This document shows, one piece after another, positions 1 through 8,399 of a stretch of DNA of 54,839 nt. Source of the stretch: an uncultured Hellea sp. (lineage in GTDB: Bacteria > Pseudomonadota > Alphaproteobacteria > Caulobacterales > Maricaulaceae); NCBI GenBank assembly GCA_938007935.1, contig CALLMD010000007.1:1-54839 (forward strand). Direction: 5' to 3'. How positions within the stretch are numbered: position 1 is the first letter of the stretch; each line of letters begins with the position of its first letter. Both the position numbers and the translations under genes were made by a program. The notes under the pieces were generated by a model. That model ran no database searches, was not told the DNA's origin, and saw nothing but the letters and a program-made list of their open reading frames with translations.

Positions 1-45
1 GTAACTGTGGGATTTTCCAAAGAGGCCGCTACACAAAAATCATCG

Positions 46-114
46 CCGCAGGGTCAGTGCCTTGTAAAACATCTTAGACTAAATTTGGTATCCATCAGGG
101 TACCGGCCCTGCGG
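46..114. repeat. Inverted repeat at the left edge
   Basis: CCGCAGGG (46-53) is the exact reverse complement of CCCTGCGG (107-114), and a smaller hairpin (CAGGG-TACCGG-CCCTG, 97-112) nests in the right arm. The first 196 bases contain no open frame I would defend as a gene. The structure could belong to the end of an RNA or a gene lying left of the window. No function is assigned. Confidence 0.3.
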
Positions 115-196
115 ACTGTCCACTTTGTGGATTGAAGCTTAAATTTCGCGGATTTTTTTTAAATCCGAGTCTAATGGCAGGGTTAAACCGTCTTGA

Positions 197-457
197 TTAG
201 CGAACGGCTTGACGGCCCTTTTCCGTCAGACGGCAGACAAGCCAATCTGGCTTCATCGGATTAGCAAACCAACGTTCCGCCAAGCCTTTTTTCATACAGG
301 ATTTGATAATAGCTAAATTTATTTCCTGCCCATAATCATCAAATAATGGCAGTTTGCCGCCGGGCTGCATAATGCCCATGGCAAGATAATTACGCTCATT
401 ACTTGTTAGCTTAGCTACATTTTGCGCGCGCACGCGCGTTTTTACTACCGAATCCAT
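197..457 (-). CDS. Small hypothetical protein (86 aa)
   Basis: I do not recognise this family. The ATG at 457 is chosen because AGGTGG lies 7 nt upstream of it; the frame can be extended nine codons to a TTG (484) or GTG (481), which are less convincing. The protein is small and basic, with no signal peptide or membrane segment. Its C-terminal end (CRLTEKGRQAVR) resembles the last wing and helix of winged-helix DNA-binding proteins, where 'LTEKGR' is common, so a small transcriptional regulator is possible but unproven. It is divergent from the coiled-coil gene starting at 590, and the 130-bp gap between them carries overlapping inverted repeats. Confidence 0.5.
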   Translation of the reverse strand: MDSVVKTRVRAQNVAKLTSNERNYLAMGIMQPGGKLPLFDDYGQEINLAIIKSCMKKGLAERWFANPMKPDWLVCRLTEKGRQAVR

Positions 458-504
458 GTCCAGCCCACCTAATTTTTTCACCAATTACAGGATTCGCCGT
501 CTTC

Positions 505-542
505 GCGACTTTTCCCTTATTAAGTCGCATGGTAAGGGAAAA
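505..542. promoter_or_regulatory. Two overlapping, mutually exclusive hairpins
   Basis: GCGACTT (505-511) pairs with AAGTCGC (522-528). TTTTCCCTTA (510-519) pairs with TAAGGGAAAA (533-542). The two stems share bases 510-511 and interleave, so only one can form at a time. They lie in the gap between the divergent genes at 457 and 590, within the probable leader of the latter. The layout is that of an attenuator-like switch or of nested protein-binding palindromes. Neither stem is followed by a U tract, so a simple terminator is unlikely. Confidence 0.4.
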
Positions 543-589
543 CGGCTTATATTCGGTTAATTCCGCCAGAATCAAATTTAGGGTCGTTT

Positions 590-2848
590 GTGTCAGACAT
601 TTTCAAAAAAATTACTAGCATCGAACCTGATGAAGCTGACGTGCTTGACGCTATAAGAGCTAAGCCCCAAACGCCTGTCAAAAAAGGTCTGCAGCTTTCC
701 TCGATTGAAGAAGAAGACGTAGATAATGATCCAATCCCGAGCTTTATCACGCGCGAAGATACGCCTGCAGTAGAAAAAATTGAGATAGCTGAACCCGAAA
801 CCTTAAGCCCGTTAGTCGATGATACGCCCGCTAAGGCGCCCTCACCTGCTATGGCTCCAGCCGCTATCAGCGCCCCTGCGATAATTGGATCTCAGATTGA
901 ACCCTCCTCACATGGATGGATGAAATGGGCGGGGCTCCTTGCAGCGCTTATATGGATTGCAGCTTCATTTTCATATTTTTATGGCTTTTTTGAACTCCGC
1001 CAAAAATGGACTGACCTCAGCCCCATGCAAATTAGCGGTCTTATTATGGCTATAATTTTCCCGGCTATCCTGCTGGCTTTGCTGTTTTATGCGCTCAAAC
1101 AATTATCCCAATTATCAGCACATTCGCACCGCTTAGAGAGAGCGGCTTTTCAGCTCACCCAACCCGATGAAACTGTCATCGGTAAAACTAATCTTATGTC
1201 GCAAGCGATTAAGAACGAAGTGGATAGCGTAGATGCCCGTATCGACCAAGCCTTAGCGCGCATGAGTACGCTGGAAGAGGTTTTAAACGAGAGAACGAAA
1301 AGCCTAGTGGATGCAACAGGACATACAGCGCAGACAACAGATGAAATTGCGTCACGTCTCTCAACGCAAAGATTAGCTTTAGAAAGCATTGCAGGCACGT
1401 TTGATAATCGCATGGAGATGCTTTCCTCTAGTCTGTCCGAGCATACAACAAAACTTGATGGGTCTACGCAACTTGCAGAGCAAAAAATTCAGGAAGCGCG
1501 CGTAAGCGTAGAAGGCGCAGCAGAACGCATCAATGCCGCCTCTGATGTAGTACGCGGAAACACTATTGATGCTGCCTCGACACTAACCAAGAGCCATGAG
1601 GAAATTGAAAACCTAGCCAATATGATTAGAGAACGCTCCGCTGAGCTTGATGAAGTCTATAGAAAGCACGCACAGGATTTAACAGGCATGATCGCAGAAT
1701 TGCGAGATGAGCAACAAAATCTAAGCCTATCACTTGATGAACGCCTCTCTCAAATGCGCGATATGTCACTTTCGGCAAAAGTCAGCGCTGAAAGCCTGAC
1801 GGAAGCTTCAGAAGCCGGCAAAAATACGGTCCAGGCCCTGGCAGAAGCAACGCGCCTGACTGACACAGCCGTCAAACAGCGCTTTGCCGAAATGGAGGAT
1901 ATGGTCAAATTCTCTAACGAAAAAGCGGCCAATATTAGCGACCAAGCCTCACAGCGCGTTCAAGATAGGCTTGCGCAAACACGCAAAGAAATCTCACGCA
2001 TCGAAGATGATATGTTGGCGCTACAAAGTAGATTAGCTTCGCCAACCCTGCCGCAAAACAAACTTGCTTTAGATGACCCTAAACAGCCAACAAAGAAACG
2101 AAAGCGCCGCCTAAAATTATTGGCCGTTGAGGAAGAAGCTAAGCCACATATTGAAAACAATGAACGCCCCGCCTCTGCTGCGCCCTTAGAGGACACATCT
2201 GATGATCTTGAAATACCGAGCCTACGCTCATCACTTATATCCGAGCCTCCATCTTTTTCAGAAGATAAATTAAATTTGGAATTGGATAATGAGTATATAG
2301 AACTAGCCAGCCCTACTGAAGTTGAAACAAAAGCAATAGACTCTGCCAAAGATATTATTCGAAAAACGGATGTGCTTAAACCCGTGCGCGATACGACTAA
2401 GAAGAAAGAGCGTTCAGGATGGCGGTGGCGAGATATGCTTGGCGGTCTAGACCGTCCTGATGCAACACAGGCTGTGAGCAGCGCCGCAGCGGCGCCAATA
2501 CAGCGTGAAATCTCTCATGAGCGGATGATAGCCTCACTTAGTGCCCTTGGACTGACCCCCTCAGCTATTGTCGATGATGGCTGCATCATTGAGGCGACAA
2601 ATACGCGGCGCGCCAAAGGCGCATCGGCAATGAGTACATCTGTATCTCAGCGCATTGGATCACCGGTCAGGCACCTTCACAGATCCATGGAAAAGAACCC
2701 AGGCCTAAAATCTGATACGCTCGCTTATGTTGCTCAATTCAATACGCGGCTAGGCCCTATAGGAAGCGACAGAGAAGCCATACGTAATCAGTTAGAGACT
2801 GATGCAGGTAGAGCCTTCTTGCTCTGTGATGCGGCTTTAAATGGGTAA
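590..2848 (+). CDS. Two-TM coiled-coil protein, possibly TipN-like polarity factor
   Basis: The 752-aa protein begins at a GTG with AGGG 6 nt upstream. An acidic, proline-rich N-terminal tail (about 1-108) is followed by two hydrophobic segments (about 113-134 and 147-169). A long predicted coiled coil follows (about 180-480, Ala/Glu/Gln/Leu-rich with almost no Pro). A low-complexity charged linker leads to a compact C-terminal domain of about 110 residues ending in TDAGRAFLLCDAALNG. Two N-terminal membrane segments followed by a large coiled coil is the architecture of Caulobacter TipN, which marks the new pole. The similarity I can claim is in layout and in the style of the C-terminus only. 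Other large membrane coiled-coil proteins, such as RmuC-like or chemoreceptor-like ones, are alternatives. It is transcribed alone and converges on the TonB receptor gene. Confidence 0.6.
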   Translation: MSDIFKKITSIEPDEADVLDAIRAKPQTPVKKGLQLSSIEEEDVDNDPIPSFITREDTPAVEKIEIAEPETLSPLVDDTPAKAPSPAMAPAAISAPAIIGSQIEPSSHGWMKWAGLLAALIWIAASFSYFYGFFELRQKWTDLSPMQISGLIMAIIFPAILLALLFYALKQLSQLSAHSHRLERAAFQLTQPDETVIGKTNLMSQAIKNEVDSVDARIDQALARMSTLEEVLNERTKSLVDATGHTAQTTDEIASRLSTQRLALESIAGTFDNRMEMLSSSLSEHTTKLDGSTQLAEQKIQEARVSVEGAAERINAASDVVRGNTIDAASTLTKSHEEIENLANMIRERSAELDEVYRKHAQDLTGMIAELRDEQQNLSLSLDERLSQMRDMSLSAKVSAESLTEASEAGKNTVQALAEATRLTDTAVKQRFAEMEDMVKFSNEKAANISDQASQRVQDRLAQTRKEISRIEDDMLALQSRLASPTLPQNKLALDDPKQPTKKRKRRLKLLAVEEEAKPHIENNERPASAAPLEDTSDDLEIPSLRSSLISEPPSFSEDKLNLELDNEYIELASPTEVETKAIDSAKDIIRKTDVLKPVRDTTKKKERSGWRWRDMLGGLDRPDATQAVSSAAAAPIQREISHERMIASLSALGLTPSAIVDDGCIIEATNTRRAKGASAMSTSVSQRIGSPVRHLHRSMEKNPGLKSDTLAYVAQFNTRLGPIGSDREAIRNQLETDAGRAFLLCDAALNG

Positions 2849-2884
2849 AACCGAACACACTCATCAACCATTAACCAAGTAAAA

Positions 2885-2928
2885 AGCCGCCTCGTGTGAA
2901 TTGTTTAAGCAATTCGCACAAAGCGGCT
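2885..2928 (-). terminator. Rho-independent terminator of the TonB receptor gene
   Basis: AGCCGC pairs with GCGGCT, and inside it GTGTGAATTG pairs with CAATTCGCAC (one G-T wobble) around a 6-nt loop. On the minus strand the stem is followed by TTTTT, matching transcription coming from the receptor gene, whose stop is at 2953. The stem may also stop transcripts from the convergent gene ending at 2848. Confidence 0.8.
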
Positions 2929-2952
2929 GTAAATTTGTAGAATTTTAAATTT

Positions 2953-5589
2953 CTAGAAGCTATAGCGCGCTGAAGCCCCATAGGTACGAGGCTGACTTGG
3001 GTAACCATTAACCGTTGCACCTTGAACAACCCCCGGGAAGGCACTTGTATAAGACTGATCATTGTTCAAATTACGTCCCCAAACTTGGAATGACACGCCA
3101 TTATCAAAGCTAAGACCAACAGATCCGTTGAGGATATTCGTCGAGCGGTTCACACCAGCAATATTATCGACAATCTGAACGTCGCTTTCATATTGGTAGT
3201 CGCCTCGAATGAAGCCTTCCATACCATTTACAAATTCATGGGTATAAGTTGCAGATGTTGAGAGTGACACTTCAGAAATACCTGCAGGCTTCTCGCCAGA
3301 CAGATCAATTACAGTACCGTTAGGCCCAGGCGCGCCAGTAAATTCATCATAGACAGGGTCGAGTAAAACACCTGCAAATGTTACGCGAAGCGACTCAAAC
3401 GGATCAAAAGTTGAGTCAAATTCAATACCTTTCGTCGACTGTGCACCCGCATTTGAGAGAACAAATCCCGTTCCTTGGAAAATGGTAGACTGGAAGTTCT
3501 CGATTGTTTGATCAAAGGCTGCGATATTAAACGCCCCCCAATCGAATCGAGCTTTCAACCCAAGTTCAAACACTTCAGCTTTTTCAGGCTCTGCAAAACG
3601 TGTACCGAATTCACGGCCTGTTGAAGGCACATAGTTATTAGGCAATAATCCAGCCGCTTGTAGCGCGGCAGCGTCAGCTAAGAAGGGACGTGTATCACGT
3701 GTTAGGTTCCATGATGCGGCCTTATAGCCTGTGGCGTAACTACCATATACGTTGAAATTATCATTCACTTCATAAGCAAGACGTGCTGTGTACGTTACCT
3801 CACCATCGCTTGTGCGACCATCCTCAACGGAATTTGGAAATTCCAACTGCTGGGGTTGAAACTGAAGCCCAAAAAGCCCACCCAAAGGACTCAACGATGG
3901 ATCATTCAACACCGCGTCTGGGATCGCATCTACGCCGGCTTGGACTTGTGCTTGGAAACCAGGGAATACGACAGAACCAGGTGCTGTATTACCCATAGCA
4001 TCAACGAAACAGGCAGGTGCCGCTAAAACTTGACCGATATTTGCCGGCGAGAATGCCAATTGTCCGAGGCCGCACGAGGCAGCCACCGCAGGGAAATTTG
4101 CCGCAAGTTGTGATACTAAGATAATTTGTCGTCCATCGGCACCATTGAGTGAAAGGTTTCCGAATACATCGTTATTGTCTCCTGTAAGAGACACTTGTTT
4201 CTTATCTTTTGTATAGTTCAGGCCTAAAGTTGCTGTAAGACGGTCTGTAGCTTTAAAGTCTGCGGTACCAAAAATAGAATAGGCTTCATTGTCTTGCGTA
4301 AAGGTTTCTAAAACACGGGTATCGTCAGAAAAGAATGTCCCACGAGCAAAACCAAGCGAGTCTTCGATTCCGGCAAGAGTTGCCGCGCCACCTGCTAGCA
4401 AATCAATGTATGTCCGTGTGTCTGAGCCGTATTCAATACCCGCATCTTGCTCAATATCCTCGTCAAAATAGTAGCCGCCCAAAAGGACATCCACTTTATC
4501 TCCAAAAGAGGTATCTAAACGTAATTCTTGTGTGAATGTACGAATATCAACGTCTTGGAAAACGTTCTCCAAAAACTCCAAAGAGTTATAATCTGAGTCT
4601 GAAACATAATCAGAGTCATTAGCGCGATAGGCTGTAATTGATGTTATATCCAAATTACCAAAGCCGAATTTACTCTCGAGTGAAACACCGCGGTCTGTAA
4701 TCTCATTTTGAGAATTTCTATTCGCATATGTCTCGTAAGAGAACTGATTATCGGAAGACGGCTGGTTTGCGCCCAATGAGCGAATAATGTCACCAACATT
4801 TGGTTGACCCGCAGCAAAAGGCCCATCAATGATAACACCCGTACCACAACAATTTTCATCCAGTTTGCTTCGATCTGCAATCAAACGGAATTCAGCGTTA
4901 TCTGAGGGCGTCCACAAGATTTGTCCTCGGAGATTAAAACGGTTTAAATCGTTAAAGTCATTTGCTTCAGCTAAGTTAGTAAAATATCCATCACGATTTT
5001 GGAAACCACCACCAAGGCTGACAGCCACATTTTCGGATACTCCGCCTGAAATATAAGCTTTACCATAAACTTGGTTAAACCGACCTATACCAGCTTCGAT
5101 GTAACCATTTGTTTCAAAATCAGGCTTTGCAGTTACGACACTCACAACCCCTGCAGAAGCATTTTTACCAAAGAGTGTTGATTGTGGTCCTGAAAGCACT
5201 TCAACTCGCTCAAGCTTAGGCAAATCACCAATTGCAGCCGCAGCACGTGATCGGTAAACTCCGTCTATAAATACACCTACGGCTGGTTCGATACCAATAT
5301 TGTTACCACCATTACCGAAGCCTCTAATGGATAGGCTTGTGTTGGCAGAATTCTGAAGCTGTGAAACACGAAATGTTGGAACAACTGATTGCAAATCCTT
5401 GATATCTAAGATTTGAGCTTTCTCTATAACATCGCCTGTTGTGACAGTTACGGCTACAGGTACTTCCTGAAGTGTTTGGGTTCTCTTTGTCGCTGTAACA
5501 ATAATTTCATCGTCCTGCGCAAATGAAGGTGTTGCGATAGCTGTCGTTAGAACAACTGTAGAGCCAAGTAATAATGATTTTTTGAGCAT
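2953..5589 (-). CDS. TonB-dependent outer-membrane receptor
   Basis: The 878-aa protein starts at ATG 5589, with AGGGG upstream; an in-frame ATG at 5625 would spoil the signal peptide. The signal peptide MLKKSLLLGSTVVLTTAIAT ends at a ..PSFA-Q cleavage site. It is followed by a TonB-box-like segment (DEIIVTATKR), a plug domain with a typical IRGFG and DGVYRSR, then a 22-strand-type barrel ending in an aromatic residue (ARYSF). This is the large alphaproteobacterial class used for uptake of sugars, lipids, aromatic compounds or chelated metals; the substrate cannot be read from sequence. The promoter region carries the palindrome ATGCAA-N4-TTGCAT, also found before the acyl-CoA dehydrogenase operon at 9.6 kb. 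That hints at a lipid or organic-acid substrate. Confidence 0.93.
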   Translation of the reverse strand: MLKKSLLLGSTVVLTTAIATPSFAQDDEIIVTATKRTQTLQEVPVAVTVTTGDVIEKAQILDIKDLQSVVPTFRVSQLQNSANTSLSIRGFGNGGNNIGIEPAVGVFIDGVYRSRAAAAIGDLPKLERVEVLSGPQSTLFGKNASAGVVSVVTAKPDFETNGYIEAGIGRFNQVYGKAYISGGVSENVAVSLGGGFQNRDGYFTNLAEANDFNDLNRFNLRGQILWTPSDNAEFRLIADRSKLDENCCGTGVIIDGPFAAGQPNVGDIIRSLGANQPSSDNQFSYETYANRNSQNEITDRGVSLESKFGFGNLDITSITAYRANDSDYVSDSDYNSLEFLENVFQDVDIRTFTQELRLDTSFGDKVDVLLGGYYFDEDIEQDAGIEYGSDTRTYIDLLAGGAATLAGIEDSLGFARGTFFSDDTRVLETFTQDNEAYSIFGTADFKATDRLTATLGLNYTKDKKQVSLTGDNNDVFGNLSLNGADGRQIILVSQLAANFPAVAASCGLGQLAFSPANIGQVLAAPACFVDAMGNTAPGSVVFPGFQAQVQAGVDAIPDAVLNDPSLSPLGGLFGLQFQPQQLEFPNSVEDGRTSDGEVTYTARLAYEVNDNFNVYGSYATGYKAASWNLTRDTRPFLADAAALQAAGLLPNNYVPSTGREFGTRFAEPEKAEVFELGLKARFDWGAFNIAAFDQTIENFQSTIFQGTGFVLSNAGAQSTKGIEFDSTFDPFESLRVTFAGVLLDPVYDEFTGAPGPNGTVIDLSGEKPAGISEVSLSTSATYTHEFVNGMEGFIRGDYQYESDVQIVDNIAGVNRSTNILNGSVGLSFDNGVSFQVWGRNLNNDQSYTSAFPGVVQGATVNGYPSQPRTYGASARYSF

Positions 5590-5660
5590 GGTTTCCCCTG
5601 AAGGTTTGTTATGGGCGCTATTCACTCTTGAATGAATGATATTTATATTTCAGCGGTACA

Positions 5661-5676
5661 ATGCAATTAGTTGCAT
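5661..5676. promoter_or_regulatory. Operator-like palindrome ATGCAA-TTAG-TTGCAT
   Basis: A perfect 6+6 inverted repeat with a 4-nt spacer lies 72 bp upstream of the TonB receptor start codon and 138 bp upstream of rluD. A half site ATGCAA recurs about 40 bp to the right. The same motif with longer arms lies upstream of the acyl-CoA dehydrogenase operon (9593-9612). The size and spacing suit a TetR/FadR-like dimer. The regulator is not encoded next to either site. Confidence 0.5.
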
Positions 5677-5813
5677 ATCAAGTGCGATAACTGGGTTTCA
5701 TGCAAATTCTGTCATGTGTGACCTTTGCGCCACATCTAGGTTTACGCATCTCTTAACACTTCTAACCATGCTATTGCTTGGCTTATCATTAAGAAGCGAC
5801 TAAGTGCCCTATA

Positions 5814-6860
5814 ATGGATACTCAACAGATAAAAAGTGACTGGCATGTGAAAACTGCCGCGGCTGAGGAAGCGGGCATGCGGCTCGACAAATGGCTCGCG
5901 GGGTGGACTGGGCTTTCACGTACGCGGCTAAGAATTTTAATCGAGAGCGGGCAAGTTCGTATGAATGGAGATATTGTCAACTCGCCAACTAAAAAGGTCA
6001 AAGAAGACGTTGAATATGCTCTTCTCGTCCCCCCTCCTGTAGATGACACCCCAACACCTGAGAACATACCCTTGGACATAACTTATGAAGACTATGATTT
6101 GATTGTGGTCAACAAGCCTGCGGGAATGACCGTTCATCCCGCGCCGGGGTCCCGCTCGGCAACATTAGTTAATGCCCTACTCCATCATTGCGCGGGAAGT
6201 TTATCAGGTATCGGCGGCGTTATGCGCCCTGGGATTGTTCACCGCATCGACAAAGATACCTCTGGTCTTCTCGTTGTTGCGAAAACAGACCAAGCCCATC
6301 AGTTTCTTTCGAAACAATTTGCGAAACACACGGTCAAGCGCAAATATATTTGCCTTGCCAGAAGCGCTCCAAAACCAAGAACAGGACAAATCATTTCTAG
6401 GTTAGCACGTAGCCCGAATGACCGTAAAAAGCAGGCAGTTGTCAGAGGCACTATGAACAATATAAATGCCTCAGATCATGGCCGTCATGCGGTCACAAAT
6501 TATAAATATGTTAAAGGCTACGGACAGCAGGTGGGTGCTGCGCTGGGAATGCCCCAAGTCAGCAAAATTGAGTGTAGATTGGAAACAGGCCGCACACATC
6601 AAATACGCGTACATTTAGCGCATATCGGGTGCCCACTTCTAGGCGACCCCTTATATGGAAAACAACGCGCCTTCTTAACGTCAAAAAACCCAAATGAATT
6701 AGCTGTCAGCGAAGCTTTGAAGGCCTTCAAACGCCAAGCCCTGCATGCCGCTAGCCTTGGATTTATCCATCCAACTTCAAAAGAACAGATTGAATTTGAA
6801 CAACCACTCCCGCCAGATATGGCTAATTTAATAACCGTTCTTGAAAATCTAAACTCATAG
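5814..6860 (+). CDS. rluD: RluA-family 23S rRNA pseudouridine synthase
   Basis: This 348-aa protein has an N-terminal S4 RNA-binding domain (about 20-80, GMRLDKWLAG...SGQVRMNG). A RluC/RluD catalytic domain follows, with the signature HRIDKDTSG; Asp146 in it is the catalytic nucleophile position. ETGRTHQIRVHLAHIGCPLLGDPLYG is the second conserved block (shown here only to locate it near residues 255-280). The family isomerises uridines in helix 69 of 23S rRNA (RluD) or positions 955/2504/2580 (RluC). The S4 domain, length and spacing favour RluD. No clear ribosome site precedes the ATG. Its stop overlaps the stop of the convergent acyl-CoA ligase gene by 6 bp. Confidence 0.88.
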   Translation: MDTQQIKSDWHVKTAAAEEAGMRLDKWLAGWTGLSRTRLRILIESGQVRMNGDIVNSPTKKVKEDVEYALLVPPPVDDTPTPENIPLDITYEDYDLIVVNKPAGMTVHPAPGSRSATLVNALLHHCAGSLSGIGGVMRPGIVHRIDKDTSGLLVVAKTDQAHQFLSKQFAKHTVKRKYICLARSAPKPRTGQIISRLARSPNDRKKQAVVRGTMNNINASDHGRHAVTNYKYVKGYGQQVGAALGMPQVSKIECRLETGRTHQIRVHLAHIGCPLLGDPLYGKQRAFLTSKNPNELAVSEALKAFKRQALHAASLGFIHPTSKEQIEFEQPLPPDMANLITVLENLNS

Positions 6861-8390
6861 CCCAATTAAAGGTGGAACTAATTTTCTCAGCTCAAATTTA
6901 AGCACCTTACCGGTTCCTCCGCGCGGAAGCTCTGTCATAAGGTGAAGGAATTTTGGCTTTTTAAATGTCGCCAATTGTCCGTCAACGTGAGTTAAAATAT
7001 CATCAAGGCTAAGACTTGCACCTTCCTTAATCACTGCGCAGACACAACCAGTTTCACCAAATTTTTCGTCTGCCACTCCAATGACAGCCACCTCAACGAT
7101 TTGAGGCATTTGATATAAAACATTTTCAATCTCTGCTGGGTAAACGTTCTCACCACCAGAAATATACATGTCTTTGACGCGATCTTCGATATAGACATAG
7201 CCCTTTTCATCCATGCGGCCAATATCTCCCGACTTAAACCACCCATCAACAAAGGACTTTTCATTCGCTTCTGGATTACGCCAGTAACCTGGGGTGATTG
7301 CAGCGCCTTTAAACTGTATCTCTCCCGGAACATTTGGTTCACAAACATTTCCGTCTTCATCAACAATTCGCACGGACGAATGCATTAATGCGCGTCCCGC
7401 TGACCCAATCATCTCTGGGATATCTTCTTTGCGTAGCATGGTGCCGCCAGCCGCAGTTTCAGTCATCCCATAGCCCTCTTGAATCACAACACCGCGTTCA
7501 AGCCACCATTCCACTAAAGATACCGGCACAGTTTCAGCCCCGCAAAGCGCTGTAACTATACGTGAAAAGTCGGTCTTTTCGACATCAGGATGCGCTTTCA
7601 TAGCATTATAAGCCGCAGGCACCATAAAGAGCAGGTTGATCCCCAGCGCCTCGTTATCAATTGCTTTAAGCGTCGCATCTGGGTCAAACATACGCATTAT
7701 AACGGCTGTACCACCGACAGAAATGCTTGGCAGAGCTGTCACATTAAGGCCGCCAATGTGGAAAAGTGGCATGTTGTTCAATGACACCTGTGCTGGGCCA
7801 CTATCGGGCAAACGCGCGGTTGATGCTGTTGTGAATTCGAGCATAGCATGGGTGATAATCACACCTTTTGGCATGCCTGTTGTTCCCGATGAGTACATTA
7901 ATAAGCATTGGTCTTGGATATCTTGAGGCTCATATGTGTAAATCGGCGTTGCAGCGGCTAACCCTTGCTCATATCCGCTATCGCCTCCCAATCCATCCGT
8001 ATCTACCCAATGTTCTACACTAGATAAAGCTTTGGTTGCTTCGCCGACTGAAGCGAAAGGTTTATCAACCAAAATCATTGACGCCTCAGAATCGTTCAGA
8101 ATGAAAGCGAGTTCAGGTGGTGTGAGGCGGAAATTTAAGGCAAGACAGACAGCGCCAATTCGCCAACACCCAAATATCAATTCCATGACATCCGTAGTAT
8201 TTAGACACAGATAAGCAACACGGTCGCCCTTTTTAATACCTTTTGATTTCAAAAATCCTGCAACCCGTCCCGCGCGTTCATTTAAATCCTTGTAAGTAAA
8301 ACGACGTTCACTCATCAGATCAATCATTGCTACTTTATCAGGCGTCGTTGTGCTGTGATATTCGATCCAGTCACGCGCAAAAATTGTCAT
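6855..8390 (-). CDS. Acyl-CoA synthetase (AMP-forming, class I adenylate-forming)
   Basis: The 511-aa ligase carries the P-loop motif YSSGTTGMPKG, the A5 motif EGYGMTETA, the A7 motif (GWFKSGDIG) and the hinge/A8 region with RVKDMYISGGENVYPAEIE. The A10 lysine lies in PRGGTGKVLK. It activates a carboxylic acid to its acyl-CoA through an acyl-adenylate. The compact length suggests a medium-chain, feruloyl- or cyclohexane-type acid ligase rather than the longer FadD of E. coli, but the substrate is not determinable. AGGAGA lies 6 nt before the ATG. The start is 9 bp after the stop of the acyl-CoA dehydrogenase gene, so the two form an operon. Confidence 0.9.
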   Translation of the reverse strand: MTIFARDWIEYHSTTTPDKVAMIDLMSERRFTYKDLNERAGRVAGFLKSKGIKKGDRVAYLCLNTTDVMELIFGCWRIGAVCLALNFRLTPPELAFILNDSEASMILVDKPFASVGEATKALSSVEHWVDTDGLGGDSGYEQGLAAATPIYTYEPQDIQDQCLLMYSSGTTGMPKGVIITHAMLEFTTASTARLPDSGPAQVSLNNMPLFHIGGLNVTALPSISVGGTAVIMRMFDPDATLKAIDNEALGINLLFMVPAAYNAMKAHPDVEKTDFSRIVTALCGAETVPVSLVEWWLERGVVIQEGYGMTETAAGGTMLRKEDIPEMIGSAGRALMHSSVRIVDEDGNVCEPNVPGEIQFKGAAITPGYWRNPEANEKSFVDGWFKSGDIGRMDEKGYVYIEDRVKDMYISGGENVYPAEIENVLYQMPQIVEVAVIGVADEKFGETGCVCAVIKEGASLSLDDILTHVDGQLATFKKPKFLHLMTELPRGGTGKVLKFELRKLVPPLIGL

Positions 8391-8399
8391 ATGATTCTC

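Noticed and set aside
1..196. Open frame of about 46 codons on the + strand from the left edge, and other short frames
   Set aside because: No recognisable motif, no ribosome site, and the frames cross the inverted repeats; not supportable as a gene fragment.
5750..5770. TTAACACTTCTAACC as a CtrA box before rluD
   Set aside because: The second half is not TTAA at N7 spacing.
5810..5815. TATAAT overlapping the rluD ATG, read as a -10 box
   Set aside because: No acceptable -35 at 16-18 bp spacing, and it would remove the natural start codon; probably chance.
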